Below are positions 1-8,771 of a stretch of DNA of 10,027 nucleotides, piece by piece. The notes under the pieces are model-generated. The model saw nothing but the letters and a program-made list of their open reading frames with translations. It made no database searches and was not told where the DNA came from. A program made the position numbers and the translations under genes. This DNA comes from Oscillospiraceae bacterium (lineage in GTDB: Bacteria; Bacillota_A; Clostridia; Oscillospirales; Oscillospiraceae): positions 1 through 10,027 of the forward strand of contig JAGAFT010000138.1 in assembly GCA_017627975.1 (NCBI GenBank). The letters run 5' to 3'. The first letter of the stretch is position 1. Every line of letters starts with the position of its first letter.

Positions 1-162
1 CAGATGAATGGCCCGCTCAAGATCCTGGTCCTGAAAATTGACCGTCTTGGCACGCATGCCAAAGAGCCTGCCCGCAAGATAGACGGCATCCGCCCCGTAG
101 AGCAGCGCCGTCTGAACCCGATCCAGATCCCCCGCCGGGGACAGCAGTTCCGGAAGCTTCAT
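1..162 (-). CDS. U32-family peptidase / tRNA hydroxylation-type protein, N-terminal part
   Basis: Only the first 54 codons lie in the window; the gene continues past base 1. The reading begins MKLPELLSPAGDLDRV and contains YGADAVYLAG followed by GMRA. This is the standard N-terminus of the U32 family (ELLAPAGD...YGADAVYLGG...LRA). Family members include collagenase-like PrtC-type peptidases and the RlhA/TrhP proteins that hydroxylate rRNA or tRNA. Which subfamily this is cannot be told from 54 residues. The ATG at 160-162 is chosen because AGGAGGG lies just upstream at 167-173 on the minus strand, and because the family match begins at residue 3. The gene is divergent from the AbrB-type gene, with a 189-bp shared regulatory gap. 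The family call is firm; the specific function is open. Confidence 0.87.
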   Translation of the reverse strand, partial: MKLPELLSPAGDLDRVQTALLYGADAVYLAGRLFGMRAKTVNFQDQDLERAIHL

Positions 163-201
163 GTTTCCCTCCTGATAGCAGAACGATGAAGAAGTTTTCT
201 G

Positions 202-230
202 ATTCTACCACGGATCAGGAATGAATACAA
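202..230 (-). promoter_or_regulatory. Promoter for the U32-family gene
   Basis: Read on the minus strand, TTGTAT (225-230) and TAGAAT (202-207) are separated by 17 bp. The -10 is preceded by TG plus one base, an extended -10 that compensates for the weak -35. The start would be near 196, giving a short leader of about 35 nt before the ATG at 162. Confidence 0.55.
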
Positions 231-283
231 TAGCCGCAAGCGAGATCAAAGCCGGTGACTGCGGATAACAATCGTCTCCCGTA

Positions 284-312
284 TTGACTTTCACCGGATC
301 AAATAGTATGAT
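284..312 (+). promoter_or_regulatory. Sigma-A-type promoter for the AbrB-glycosyltransferase operon
   Basis: TTGACT at 284-289 and TATGAT at 307-312 are spaced exactly 17 bp, each one mismatch from consensus. The expected start is near 318-320, about 33 nt before the ATG at 352. The -10 lies inside a near-palindrome (306-330), so the promoter looks repressible. Confidence 0.7.
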
Positions 313-330
313 ATGTTATACAAATCATAC
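306..330 (+). promoter_or_regulatory. Operator-like 25-bp near-palindrome over the -10 and transcription start
   Basis: The outer arms are GTATGAT (306-312) and ATCATAC (324-330); the inner arms are TGT (314-316) and ACA (320-322), all centred on base 318. Ten of twelve symmetric pairs match. The left arm contains the -10 and the centre falls at the predicted start, so a bound dimer would block polymerase. The ligand is unknown; the AbrB-type protein encoded just downstream (autoregulation) or an unlinked TetR/GntR-type repressor are both possible. Confidence 0.5.
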
Positions 331-351
331 CAAAAGAGTGAGGTGAGGATC

Positions 352-573
352 ATGGCAGCACCGGATGGAAAATACGCGTGGACGGCGACCGTCGGGGAAA
401 AAGGGCAGATTGTCATTCCCAAGCAGGCACGGGACATATTCAATATTAAACCCGGAGACACGCTGCTGCTTCTCGGAGATGAACAGCGCGGCATCGCAAT
501 TCCAAATAAGGGTGCTTTCTCAGACCTGTTTGCTGTTGCGTTTGAAGGGAACAGCGAGGATGAGGCGAAATGA
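352..573 (+). CDS. AbrB/MazE/SpoVT-type swapped-hairpin DNA-binding regulator
   Basis: This 73-residue protein has one recognisable domain. WTATVGEKGQIVIPKQARD followed by IKPGDTLLLLGDEQRGIAI is the swapped-hairpin AbrB fold seen in AbrB, SpoVT and MazE-type antitoxins. These act as dimers or tetramers that bind promoter DNA. An in-frame upstream ATG exists at 313, but the ATG at 352 is preferred. It has AGGTGAGG at 341-348, and starting at 313 would place the start codon inside the operator and almost at the transcription start. The final codons overlap the glycosyltransferase start (ATGA, 570-573), so the two are probably translationally coupled. No toxin gene follows, so a MazE-type antitoxin role is unlikely. 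It most likely regulates its own operon; this is inference. Confidence 0.85.
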   Translation: MAAPDGKYAWTATVGEKGQIVIPKQARDIFNIKPGDTLLLLGDEQRGIAIPNKGAFSDLFAVAFEGNSEDEAK

Positions 574-1757
574 GAATCGCATGGTTTTGTATTCCGGCAT
601 ACGGACACACCAATCCGACCTTGGGTATCGTGAAGGAACTGACCGCTGCCGGGCACCAGGTTTTCTATTTCTCGTTCGAACTGTTCCGGGCTCAGATTGA
701 ACGCGCGGGCGCCGTGTTCATTGGGTGTGACGCGTATGACTTTGACATGGAGGATAAGGAAAACGCGGACCGCGTCGGGAAGGATAAGGCCTTCGCGACG
801 GAGCTGCTTGTTTCCTCAACGCTGGCGCTGGATGAAATGACAACGAAGAAAGTCGAAGAGCTTAGACCCGATCTTGTTGTTTCCGATTCCGTCGCCTACT
901 GGGGAAAGCTGGTGGCCATGAAGCACGGGCTCCCCTATGTGTGCTCTACGACCACCTTTGCATTCAACAGATACTCCGCAAGGTACATGAAGCAGACGCC
1001 CTGGGACATCGCAAAAACACTGTTCACCATGCCGCGCATCAACAAACAGCTCGCACGGCTGCGGGAAAAGGGATATCCGGTCAAAGGAATCCTGGACATT
1101 GTTCAGAACGACAATGAAACCAACACCATTGTCTATACCTCAAAGTATTTCCAGCCCTGTGCTGAAACCTTTTCAGATCTCTATCATTTTATCGGACCTT
1201 CGATCCGTCCGATCACGGAGCCTTATGCGAAGACGGCAGAGAAAACCGTTTACATCTCCATGGGCACGATTAACCAGAACCGGGAATTCTATCGCAACTG
1301 CATCAGCGTTCTGGGGAAGACCGACTGGCAGGTCATCATCTCCATGGGAAGCAACACGGACCGTTTTGAGGATCTGCCGGAGAACATCCGGATTTATGAG
1401 TCTGTTGACCAGATGGCCGTCCTGTCTGTCTCTGATGCGTTTATCACCCATTGCGGCATGAATTCCGCCTCCGAGGGCCTGTATTTCCAGGTGCCGCTGG
1501 TCCTGTTTCCCCAGACGTCGGAGCAGGAAGCCGTCGCGAAAAGAGCAGAGGAGCTTGGCGCCGGGATTCGATTGAAATCCATCTCGGAAGAAGATATTCT
1601 GCAGGCCCTCCAGAACGTGCTGTATGAGCCGGACTATAAAGCCAAGGCGAAACTGGTATCTGACAGTTTTCACGCCTGCGGCGGAGCAAGGGAGGCCAGG
1701 GAATTTCTGGAAGGCATCGTCTCATCGCAACAGCAGGTTGCTTTTCCCGATCCGTGA
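570..1757 (+). CDS. GT1 family, macrolide-type (MGT) glycosyltransferase
   Basis: This 395-residue protein has the two-lobed GT-B layout of family 1 glycosyltransferases. The N-terminal lobe begins MRIAWFCIPAYGHTNPTLG; His13 in the GHxxP-type motif corresponds to the catalytic base of macrolide glycosyltransferases. VYISMGTINQN near 227-237 begins the C-terminal lobe. DAFITHCGMNSASEGLYF (289-306) and PLVLFPQTSEQEAVA (309-323) match the nucleotide-sugar binding signature. Family members move glucose or a related sugar from a UDP- or dTDP-sugar to a small hydrophobic acceptor, and some inactivate macrolides. The acceptor cannot be predicted here. The protein has no signal peptide or obvious membrane segment. 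It lies in an operon with the AbrB-type regulator, overlapping it by 4 nt. A self-protection or xenobiotic-modification role is plausible but inferred. Confidence 0.88.
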   Translation: MRIAWFCIPAYGHTNPTLGIVKELTAAGHQVFYFSFELFRAQIERAGAVFIGCDAYDFDMEDKENADRVGKDKAFATELLVSSTLALDEMTTKKVEELRPDLVVSDSVAYWGKLVAMKHGLPYVCSTTTFAFNRYSARYMKQTPWDIAKTLFTMPRINKQLARLREKGYPVKGILDIVQNDNETNTIVYTSKYFQPCAETFSDLYHFIGPSIRPITEPYAKTAEKTVYISMGTINQNREFYRNCISVLGKTDWQVIISMGSNTDRFEDLPENIRIYESVDQMAVLSVSDAFITHCGMNSASEGLYFQVPLVLFPQTSEQEAVAKRAEELGAGIRLKSISEEDILQALQNVLYEPDYKAKAKLVSDSFHACGGAREAREFLEGIVSSQQQVAFPDP

Positions 1758-1770
1758 TCGGGATTATAAT
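1745..1770 (+). promoter_or_regulatory. Palindrome plus TATAAT upstream of the XRE gene
   Basis: A perfect palindrome, TCCCGATC-cgt-GATCGGGA, spans 1745-1763 and overlaps the glycosyltransferase stop codon. TATAAT follows directly at 1765-1770. A -35 at the right spacing is weak (TTTTCC, 1742-1747, 17 bp). In RNA the palindrome would form an 8-bp hairpin, but no T-tract follows, so an intrinsic terminator is unlikely. The best reading is an internal, possibly repressed promoter for the XRE gene. Confidence 0.4.
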
Positions 1771-1806
1771 GGAAGCATCCTAATAACCACACAGGAGGAA
1801 TCCGTT

Positions 1807-2250
1807 ATGGAGATTCGAGACATCCTTAAAAATCTCAGGGAGAAGAAGCATCTGACGCAAGAGCAGCTGGCAGAGCATGTCATGGTATCCCGACAGGCGG
1901 TCAGCCGCTGGGAAAACGGAGAAACGCAGCCCAATACCGATACGCTGAAACTGCTCTCAAAGGAATTTGATGTGTCCATCAACTCGCTCCTCGGATCGCC
2001 GAGGCAGCTGATCTGCCAGTGCTGCGGGATGCCGCTGAGCGAGGACGACATGATAAGCCGGGAACCGGACGGAAGCTACAATGAGGACTACTGCAAGTGG
2101 TGTTACGTCGAAGGGGCCTTTGCCTATGAATCAAAAGACGGGCTGCTCGAGTTTCTTATCTCCCATATGCCGAACCCGGACAACACCCCGGAAGAAGTAC
2201 GAAAGAGCCAGTATGATCAATATCTTTCGCAGCTGAAGCACTGGAAATAA
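1807..2250 (+). CDS. XRE-family regulator with C-terminal putative zinc-ribbon domain
   Basis: The protein has 147 residues. Residues 1-63 are a Cro/C1-type helix-turn-helix: IRDILKNLREKKHLTQEQLA, then VSRQAVSRWENGETQPNTDTL, then FDVSINSLL. Residues 68-120 hold CQCCGMPL (Cys70, Cys72, Cys73) and DYCKWCYVEG (Cys96, Cys99). This arrangement matches the putative zinc-ribbon domain often annotated as zf-ribbon_2. Four of the cysteines could hold a zinc ion. The ATG at 1807 is fixed by AGGAGG at 1793-1798; upstream in-frame codons run antiparallel to no known domain and lie inside the glycosyltransferase gene. It sits 49 bp after that gene, so it could be read through or use the local promoter. 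The signal it senses is unknown. Confidence 0.85.
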   Translation: MEIRDILKNLREKKHLTQEQLAEHVMVSRQAVSRWENGETQPNTDTLKLLSKEFDVSINSLLGSPRQLICQCCGMPLSEDDMISREPDGSYNEDYCKWCYVEGAFAYESKDGLLEFLISHMPNPDNTPEEVRKSQYDQYLSQLKHWK

Positions 2251-2267
2251 AGAACAGACCTATATCG

Positions 2268-2305
2268 AAAGGGCATCGCTTCTTCAGGAAGGGATGCCCT
2301 TTTTC
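2268..2305 (+). terminator. Intrinsic terminator after the XRE gene
   Basis: AAAGGGCATC (2268-2277) pairs perfectly with GATGCCCTTT (2293-2302). An inner CTTC/GAAG helix (2279-2282 with 2288-2291) extends it, and T's run to 2304. It lies 18 nt after the XRE stop codon. On the minus strand the T-tract is short, so any action on the convergent gene would be weak. Confidence 0.85.
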
Positions 2306-2317
2306 TTCAATAGAACA

Positions 2318-2365
2318 ATCCGCAGACCGGGCAAAGAAACTGCCTGATCTGCGGATCTTGTTTTT
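2318..2365 (+). terminator. Second hairpin with T-tract, plus direction
   Basis: ATCCGCAGA (2318-2326) pairs with TCTGCGGAT (2348-2356), with an inner GGCA/TGCC helix, and TTGTTTTT follows at 2358-2365. It is a back-up terminator placed 13 nt after the first. It separates the plus-strand regulator gene from the convergent SH3-peptide gene, whose own terminator is not otherwise evident. Confidence 0.6.
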
Positions 2366-2399
2366 GAATTTTTTCAGCAAGCCTTGAGCCTATGCGGCA

Positions 2400-2672
2400 T
2401 CAATACGCATAACCGAGAATGGCGCCCTTGATCCATCCCTGCACGGGATAGTTGATCTCGGCCCAGTTGCGGCCGTCTGCATAGGTGAATCTTCCTGTCG
2501 AATTCGCCTGTGTGCCGTTCACAAGCGTCGCAACCACCGGGGCGTTCAGGCCGGGATAGCTTCTGATGGCAGCAGGTCTTGCATCACCGGTGTTGACCAC
2601 ACGGAATTCACCGCCGCTTACATTCTCAAGTTCCTGTTCGTTCAGATTTTCGTTCAGATTTTTATTTTCCAT
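2400..2672 (-). CDS. Double-glycine-leader peptide with bacterial SH3 domain
   Basis: This 90-residue precursor has two parts. Residues 1-21 end in LNEQELENVSGG. Leu at -12, Glu at -8, Leu at -7, Val at -4 and Gly at -2/-1 match the leader consensus (LSxxELxxIxGG) cut by peptidase-containing ABC exporters of bacteriocins and signal peptides. Residues 22-90 resemble an SH3_3-type bacterial SH3 domain: RSYPGLNAPVVATLVNG, then YADGRNWAEINY, then GWIKGAILGY. Such domains usually bind cell-wall peptides. A 12-bp tandem repeat (2637-2660) encodes NLNE twice in the leader. The start is set by AAGGAG at 2681-2686. No exporter, immunity or modification gene is in view, so the exporter must be elsewhere. 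The likely product is a secreted 69-residue SH3 protein: a wall-associated factor or an atypical antimicrobial. The leader match is strong; the function is inferred. Confidence 0.82.
   Translation of the reverse strand: MENKNLNENLNEQELENVSGGEFRVVNTGDARPAAIRSYPGLNAPVVATLVNGTQANSTGRFTYADGRNWAEINYPVQGWIKGAILGYAY
2637..2660. repeat. Tandem 12-bp repeat in the peptide leader
   Basis: TTCGTTCAGATT occurs twice in direct succession (2637-2648 and 2649-2660). It encodes an NLNE duplication ahead of the conserved part of the leader. It could change copy number by slippage without breaking the frame. Confidence 0.8.
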
Positions 2673-2719
2673 GGTTCTTTCTCCTTTTTTATTTTCAATT
2701 TATAATATTTTTTACATTT

Positions 2720-2767
2720 CGGGGAGACTTCCAATCCGATACATTGAAACCGGGTTCTGTCTCCCCG
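2720..2767 (-). ncRNA. Structured leader RNA element upstream of the SH3-peptide gene
   Basis: A perfect 9-bp long-range helix, CGGGGAGAC (2720-2728) with GTCTCCCCG (2759-2767), encloses 30 nt. The enclosed part can form a CAAT/ATTG helix and a small GAAC/GTT-type helix, a possible three-way junction. The base of the helix shares bases 2761-2767 with a second hairpin (2765-2792), so the two cannot form together. The minus strand is preferred because the element lies between a candidate minus promoter (2814-2822) and the peptide start. It matches no riboswitch class recognised by eye. Confidence 0.4.
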
Positions 2768-2805
2768 CCCCGTCAAAGACTTGAATTGGCGGAGTTTTTT
2801 CTTTT
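2761..2805 (+). terminator. Hairpin with T-tract on the plus strand, alternative to the long-range helix
   Basis: CCGCC (2765-2769) pairs with GGCGG (2788-2792) and an inner TCAA (2773-2776) with TTGA (2781-2784). T's follow at 2795-2800 and 2802-2805. It has the shape of an intrinsic terminator for plus-strand transcription. No plus-strand gene precedes it, so it either protects guaA from antisense transcription or ends an unannotated small RNA. TATAAT at 2701-2706 could start such an RNA, though its -35 is poor. Confidence 0.5.
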
Positions 2806-2813
2806 GTGACTGC

Positions 2814-2822
2814 ATCATAACA
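2814..2822 (-). promoter_or_regulatory. Extended -10 for the SH3-peptide gene
   Basis: On the minus strand TGtTATGAT (2822 down to 2814) is a full extended -10 with a one-mismatch core. No acceptable -35 exists at 16-18 bp spacing. Tandem 11-bp repeats occupy that place instead. The transcript would start near 2807 and have a leader of about 135 nt. Confidence 0.45.
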
Positions 2823-2825
2823 CAC

Positions 2826-2847
2826 GAACTATCACAGAAGTATCACA
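2826..2847 (-). repeat. Tandem 11-bp direct repeats in the -35 region of the SH3-peptide promoter
   Basis: GAACTATCACA (2826-2836) and GAAGTATCACA (2837-2847) are adjacent and differ at one base. The period is about one helical turn and they cover roughly -19 to -40 of the predicted promoter. This is the geometry expected of an activator bound as tandem monomers, such as a response regulator. Which regulator binds is unknown. Confidence 0.5.
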
Positions 2848-2885
2848 CAAAAGAAGCGCCGATGTTTGCACGGAGGATCAAATCC

Positions 2886-2928
2886 ACGAAGGAGACGGGA
2901 ACCCGAAAAGAGTTCTCGTCTCCTTTGT
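2886..2928. other. Strong hairpin just downstream of guaA
   Basis: AAGGAGACGGGAA (2889-2901) pairs with TTCTCGTCTCCTT (2913-2925), and A-T and C-G pairs outside it extend the stem to 2886-2928. As plus-strand RNA the two imperfect positions become G-U wobbles; as minus-strand (guaA) RNA they are A-C mismatches. No T-tract follows in either direction. It may protect the guaA mRNA 3' end or terminate inefficiently. Confidence 0.45.
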
Positions 2929-2946
2929 CTGTGAACCGATCCGATG

Positions 2947-6136
<3,190 letters not shown>

Positions 6137-6148
6137 TCAAGCAATGAT

Positions 6149-6165
6149 CATACGTCAAACGTATG
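6149..6165. promoter_or_regulatory. Inverted repeat between the KaiC/PPDK-like gene and pyrG
   Basis: CATACGT-caa-ACGTATG is a perfect 7-bp inverted repeat 40 bp upstream of the pyrG start. On the minus strand TATGAT overlaps its 3' side and could be a -10, but no good -35 is present. It may be an operator, or a small hairpin that separates expression of the two genes. No T-tract follows, so it does not look like a terminator. Confidence 0.35.
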
Positions 6166-6174
6166 GTAACATCT

Positions 6175-8748
6175 TTACAGCAGGCCGAGCAGGCAGTCCT
6201 GGCTCTTGACCTCGGCATATAGCGTTGCGCCCTTCTCCCCAAGATCATAGACCTTCACCACGTTTTTGAGCTTTTCATCTCCCGTGAGTTCCGCATAGCG
6301 GTCCGGGAACGCATCAAATCTCTCTTCGTTGAATTCACAGCCGGGTTCTCCCTGGTAGATGGCCGTATAGAAGATCCCCGACTCCACCAGATCCTGGAAG
6401 AAGTGGCTCCCGTAGCTCAGCTCCGGGCGCAGCCCGTGGGAGAAATAGGCCAGCTCGCACATGCAGGCATAGTGGCTGATCTCGGCAAAGCGTACCGGCA
6501 CGCCGAGACTCGGCGTCGTCGTCCCCCATCTCCCCGGGCCGATCAGGATGGCGTCCTGCCCCTGCAGCCGGCGGTTCAGCTCCCCGACCGCTCTGGCCAC
6601 GGCGTATTTCTGCTGTTCCAGCAGGTTGAGATACGGCTCCACCTTCACAAACACCACATAGCGGACAGGAATCGCGGCGTTGCCGCCCATGAAGTTGCCG
6701 CGGATGCGCCAGAGCATCTCCCGGAACTCCGGCATCACCCCGGCTTTCCCCAGGCCCGTGGTCTGGATCGTGCGGCACTGCAGCAGATTCACCTTATAAT
6801 CGCCCTGCTGGGTAAAGTTGCAGGCGTATTCCACGTCCACCGGATAGTTGTACTTCTCCGCCACGATGGCCATGATCCGCTTCATCACCTGGGCGAAGTC
6901 CGTCCGGCGCAGAAGCTTCTGGAAGTTTACGATATCCGGGACCGGTTCGTTGTAAAGCCCCATTTCGCGGAATCGTGCCGCCGTCGCGGTGTCCGGCTCC
7001 ATGAAGAGCGCCGCGTCCGTGCGCATGCTGTATTTGCTCAGTTTTTCGAGCGGGATCGTCGCGAACCGGTTCTCCGGCAGGTCGATCACATCCACCTTGT
7101 GCTGGCTGTAGCGGTATTCGTCGCCGTATTCCACCATCGGCGGGGCCAGCGGGGTGTCGAGATTCACAAAGCGCGCATAGTCGTCCGCCTCCCGGTCCAC
7201 CGCCCGGGTCCCCAGCCCGAAGACCAGGCGCAGCATGCCGCTGTTGTCCTCATTTGCTTTCGGGCCGTTGACATACAGGTTTTTGGAGTGCCCCACGCCC
7301 GCCAGATGCGGATAGTAATAATCGCCGTGCACGTCCCCGCTCACCCGCATGACAAGCAATGCCATCTGCTCATCCCGGTCCAGCAGGCCGCGGTCCGCGC
7401 GGTAGCGGAACGCGTCCGGGCTCACGGTGCTGGCATACACCGTGCGCACCGCGTTTTCGAACACCTCATAGCGCTCTTCCAGACTCCCCTGACTCGGGCA
7501 GAAGACGCTCTCGTATTTTCCCGCGAAAGCGTTTCCGATTCCGTCTTCCAGCAGCGAGCTGGAACGCACGATGATCGGCGACTGGCCGAAATACTCCAGC
7601 ATGGAGAGAAACTGCTCCTTGATGGTGGGCATGAAGGTCCCGTGCAGAAGCCGATCCCGGAATTCCGGCGCGACGCGGAGATAGTCCTCCGGCTTGATCA
7701 TCTTGGTCCGCAGATCCCAGGTGTTGTTCTGCACCGCGTACGTATAGAACACGTCCGCCCCGATAAAATAGGAGTCATGAGGTTCAATGCGTTTTGCATA
7801 GAGCTCCGGATCGGTGTCCCGGATGATGTGCCGTGCCAGCAGCATGCCGACCGACTTGCCCCCGATGCAGCCCGTTCCGATCTCCCGGCGCTTGATTTCC
7901 ATCAGGTCCCGCATGGTAAAGTACTTCCGGCAGAGCTCCAGGCGGGTGGGCTCCGTCCCCAGCAGGCAGCGCATGATGTTTTCCTTCAGCGCGATCCCCT
8001 CCGGATCTGTCGGCTCCGGGTGGTCGATGCTCACCGAATCAAACATGCTGTCCCAGCAGTCCCGGCGCTCTCCTGTCTGGGTAAAAATATCGAAGATGGC
8101 ATAGGTCTCGCTGCTGGAAGTGACCGCCTCACACTGGCTTCCGTGAATGCGAAGCGGAAAGTACATATACCTGCTGTCTCTTCCGTCGGCTTTCACCGGA
8201 TGGATGTACGTGCAGCCGTTCATCGTGCGGATGTTCATGAGGACATTCGTGGCATGCCGGATGCGCGAGATGGTCTCATAGATATGCCGCTCATACTGCA
8301 GCGCCACATAGCACAGCGCGCCGCGGGACGCGATGAACTCACTGGTCAGGCAGAAGAAGTTGCAGATCATCAGGTCCGAAAACCAGTACCGCTGCAGCTC
8401 AGAGAGACAGTCGAAGAGGAAAAACGTATTCTCCGCCTCCGCCGAGACGATCCTGTGCACCTGGACCGCAAAGGTCTCGAACCCGACCGCGGGATCCAGG
8501 GTGATCTTCCGGATGTTCGCCCCCCTGGCCTGAAGCACCTCCGTCGGGATCAATTCATCGTGATCGCCGAAGCGAAGGTAGACCATGGGGCGGCCGGTCA
8601 GGGCTTCATCCACAACGAACTGGGTCGCGACATACATGTAATCGCCGATGTTTTCCATCTGCCAGGTTACGGTGTCACCCGGTCTCAGGCCGTCAATCGC
8701 CTTGTCGAGGCCCTTGATCCCGGTACTGACGTACTGCTGCTGATCCAT
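6175..8748 (-). CDS. KaiC/RecA-like domain fused to PPDK-type PEP/pyruvate-binding domain
   Basis: This 857-residue cytoplasmic protein has no signal or membrane segments. Residues 6-230 resemble a KaiC-type ATPase: STGIKGLDKAIDGLRPGD at the start and FFLFDCLSEL (109-118) like a Walker B, but the Walker A loop is replaced by MENIGDY, without GKT. Residues 285-660 resemble the N-terminal nucleotide-binding domain of pyruvate phosphate dikinase and PEP synthase: GGKSVGMLLA (296-305), PIIVRSSSLLED (391-402), FAGKYES (408-414) and LLQCRTIQ (655-662). The rest (about 690-857) includes GPGRWGTTTPS (737-747). The swivelling phosphohistidine domain and PEP barrel of true PPDK are absent. Similar proteins are annotated only as PEP/pyruvate-binding-domain proteins; the function is unknown. 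The start has GAGGGGAG upstream. It leads a run with pyrG and guaA. Confidence 0.8.
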   Translation of the reverse strand: MDQQQYVSTGIKGLDKAIDGLRPGDTVTWQMENIGDYMYVATQFVVDEALTGRPMVYLRFGDHDELIPTEVLQARGANIRKITLDPAVGFETFAVQVHRIVSAEAENTFFLFDCLSELQRYWFSDLMICNFFCLTSEFIASRGALCYVALQYERHIYETISRIRHATNVLMNIRTMNGCTYIHPVKADGRDSRYMYFPLRIHGSQCEAVTSSSETYAIFDIFTQTGERRDCWDSMFDSVSIDHPEPTDPEGIALKENIMRCLLGTEPTRLELCRKYFTMRDLMEIKRREIGTGCIGGKSVGMLLARHIIRDTDPELYAKRIEPHDSYFIGADVFYTYAVQNNTWDLRTKMIKPEDYLRVAPEFRDRLLHGTFMPTIKEQFLSMLEYFGQSPIIVRSSSLLEDGIGNAFAGKYESVFCPSQGSLEERYEVFENAVRTVYASTVSPDAFRYRADRGLLDRDEQMALLVMRVSGDVHGDYYYPHLAGVGHSKNLYVNGPKANEDNSGMLRLVFGLGTRAVDREADDYARFVNLDTPLAPPMVEYGDEYRYSQHKVDVIDLPENRFATIPLEKLSKYSMRTDAALFMEPDTATAARFREMGLYNEPVPDIVNFQKLLRRTDFAQVMKRIMAIVAEKYNYPVDVEYACNFTQQGDYKVNLLQCRTIQTTGLGKAGVMPEFREMLWRIRGNFMGGNAAIPVRYVVFVKVEPYLNLLEQQKYAVARAVGELNRRLQGQDAILIGPGRWGTTTPSLGVPVRFAEISHYACMCELAYFSHGLRPELSYGSHFFQDLVESGIFYTAIYQGEPGCEFNEERFDAFPDRYAELTGDEKLKNVVKVYDLGEKGATLYAEVKSQDCLLGLL

Positions 8749-8771
8749 ACAGCTCCCCTCTCATTTCACTC

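Noticed and set aside
17..211. 64-codon minus-strand frame overlapping the U32 gene
   Set aside because: It is a different frame of the same strand as the U32 start, which has both the family motif and a proper ribosome binding site.
1624..1806. N-terminal extension of the XRE gene
   Set aside because: It lies in another frame of the glycosyltransferase gene; the AGGAGG at 1793-1798 and the domain start fix the ATG at 1807.
2156..2380. 74-codon minus-strand frame across the XRE 3' end
   Set aside because: It runs through two terminator hairpins, has no homology signal and no ribosome binding site.
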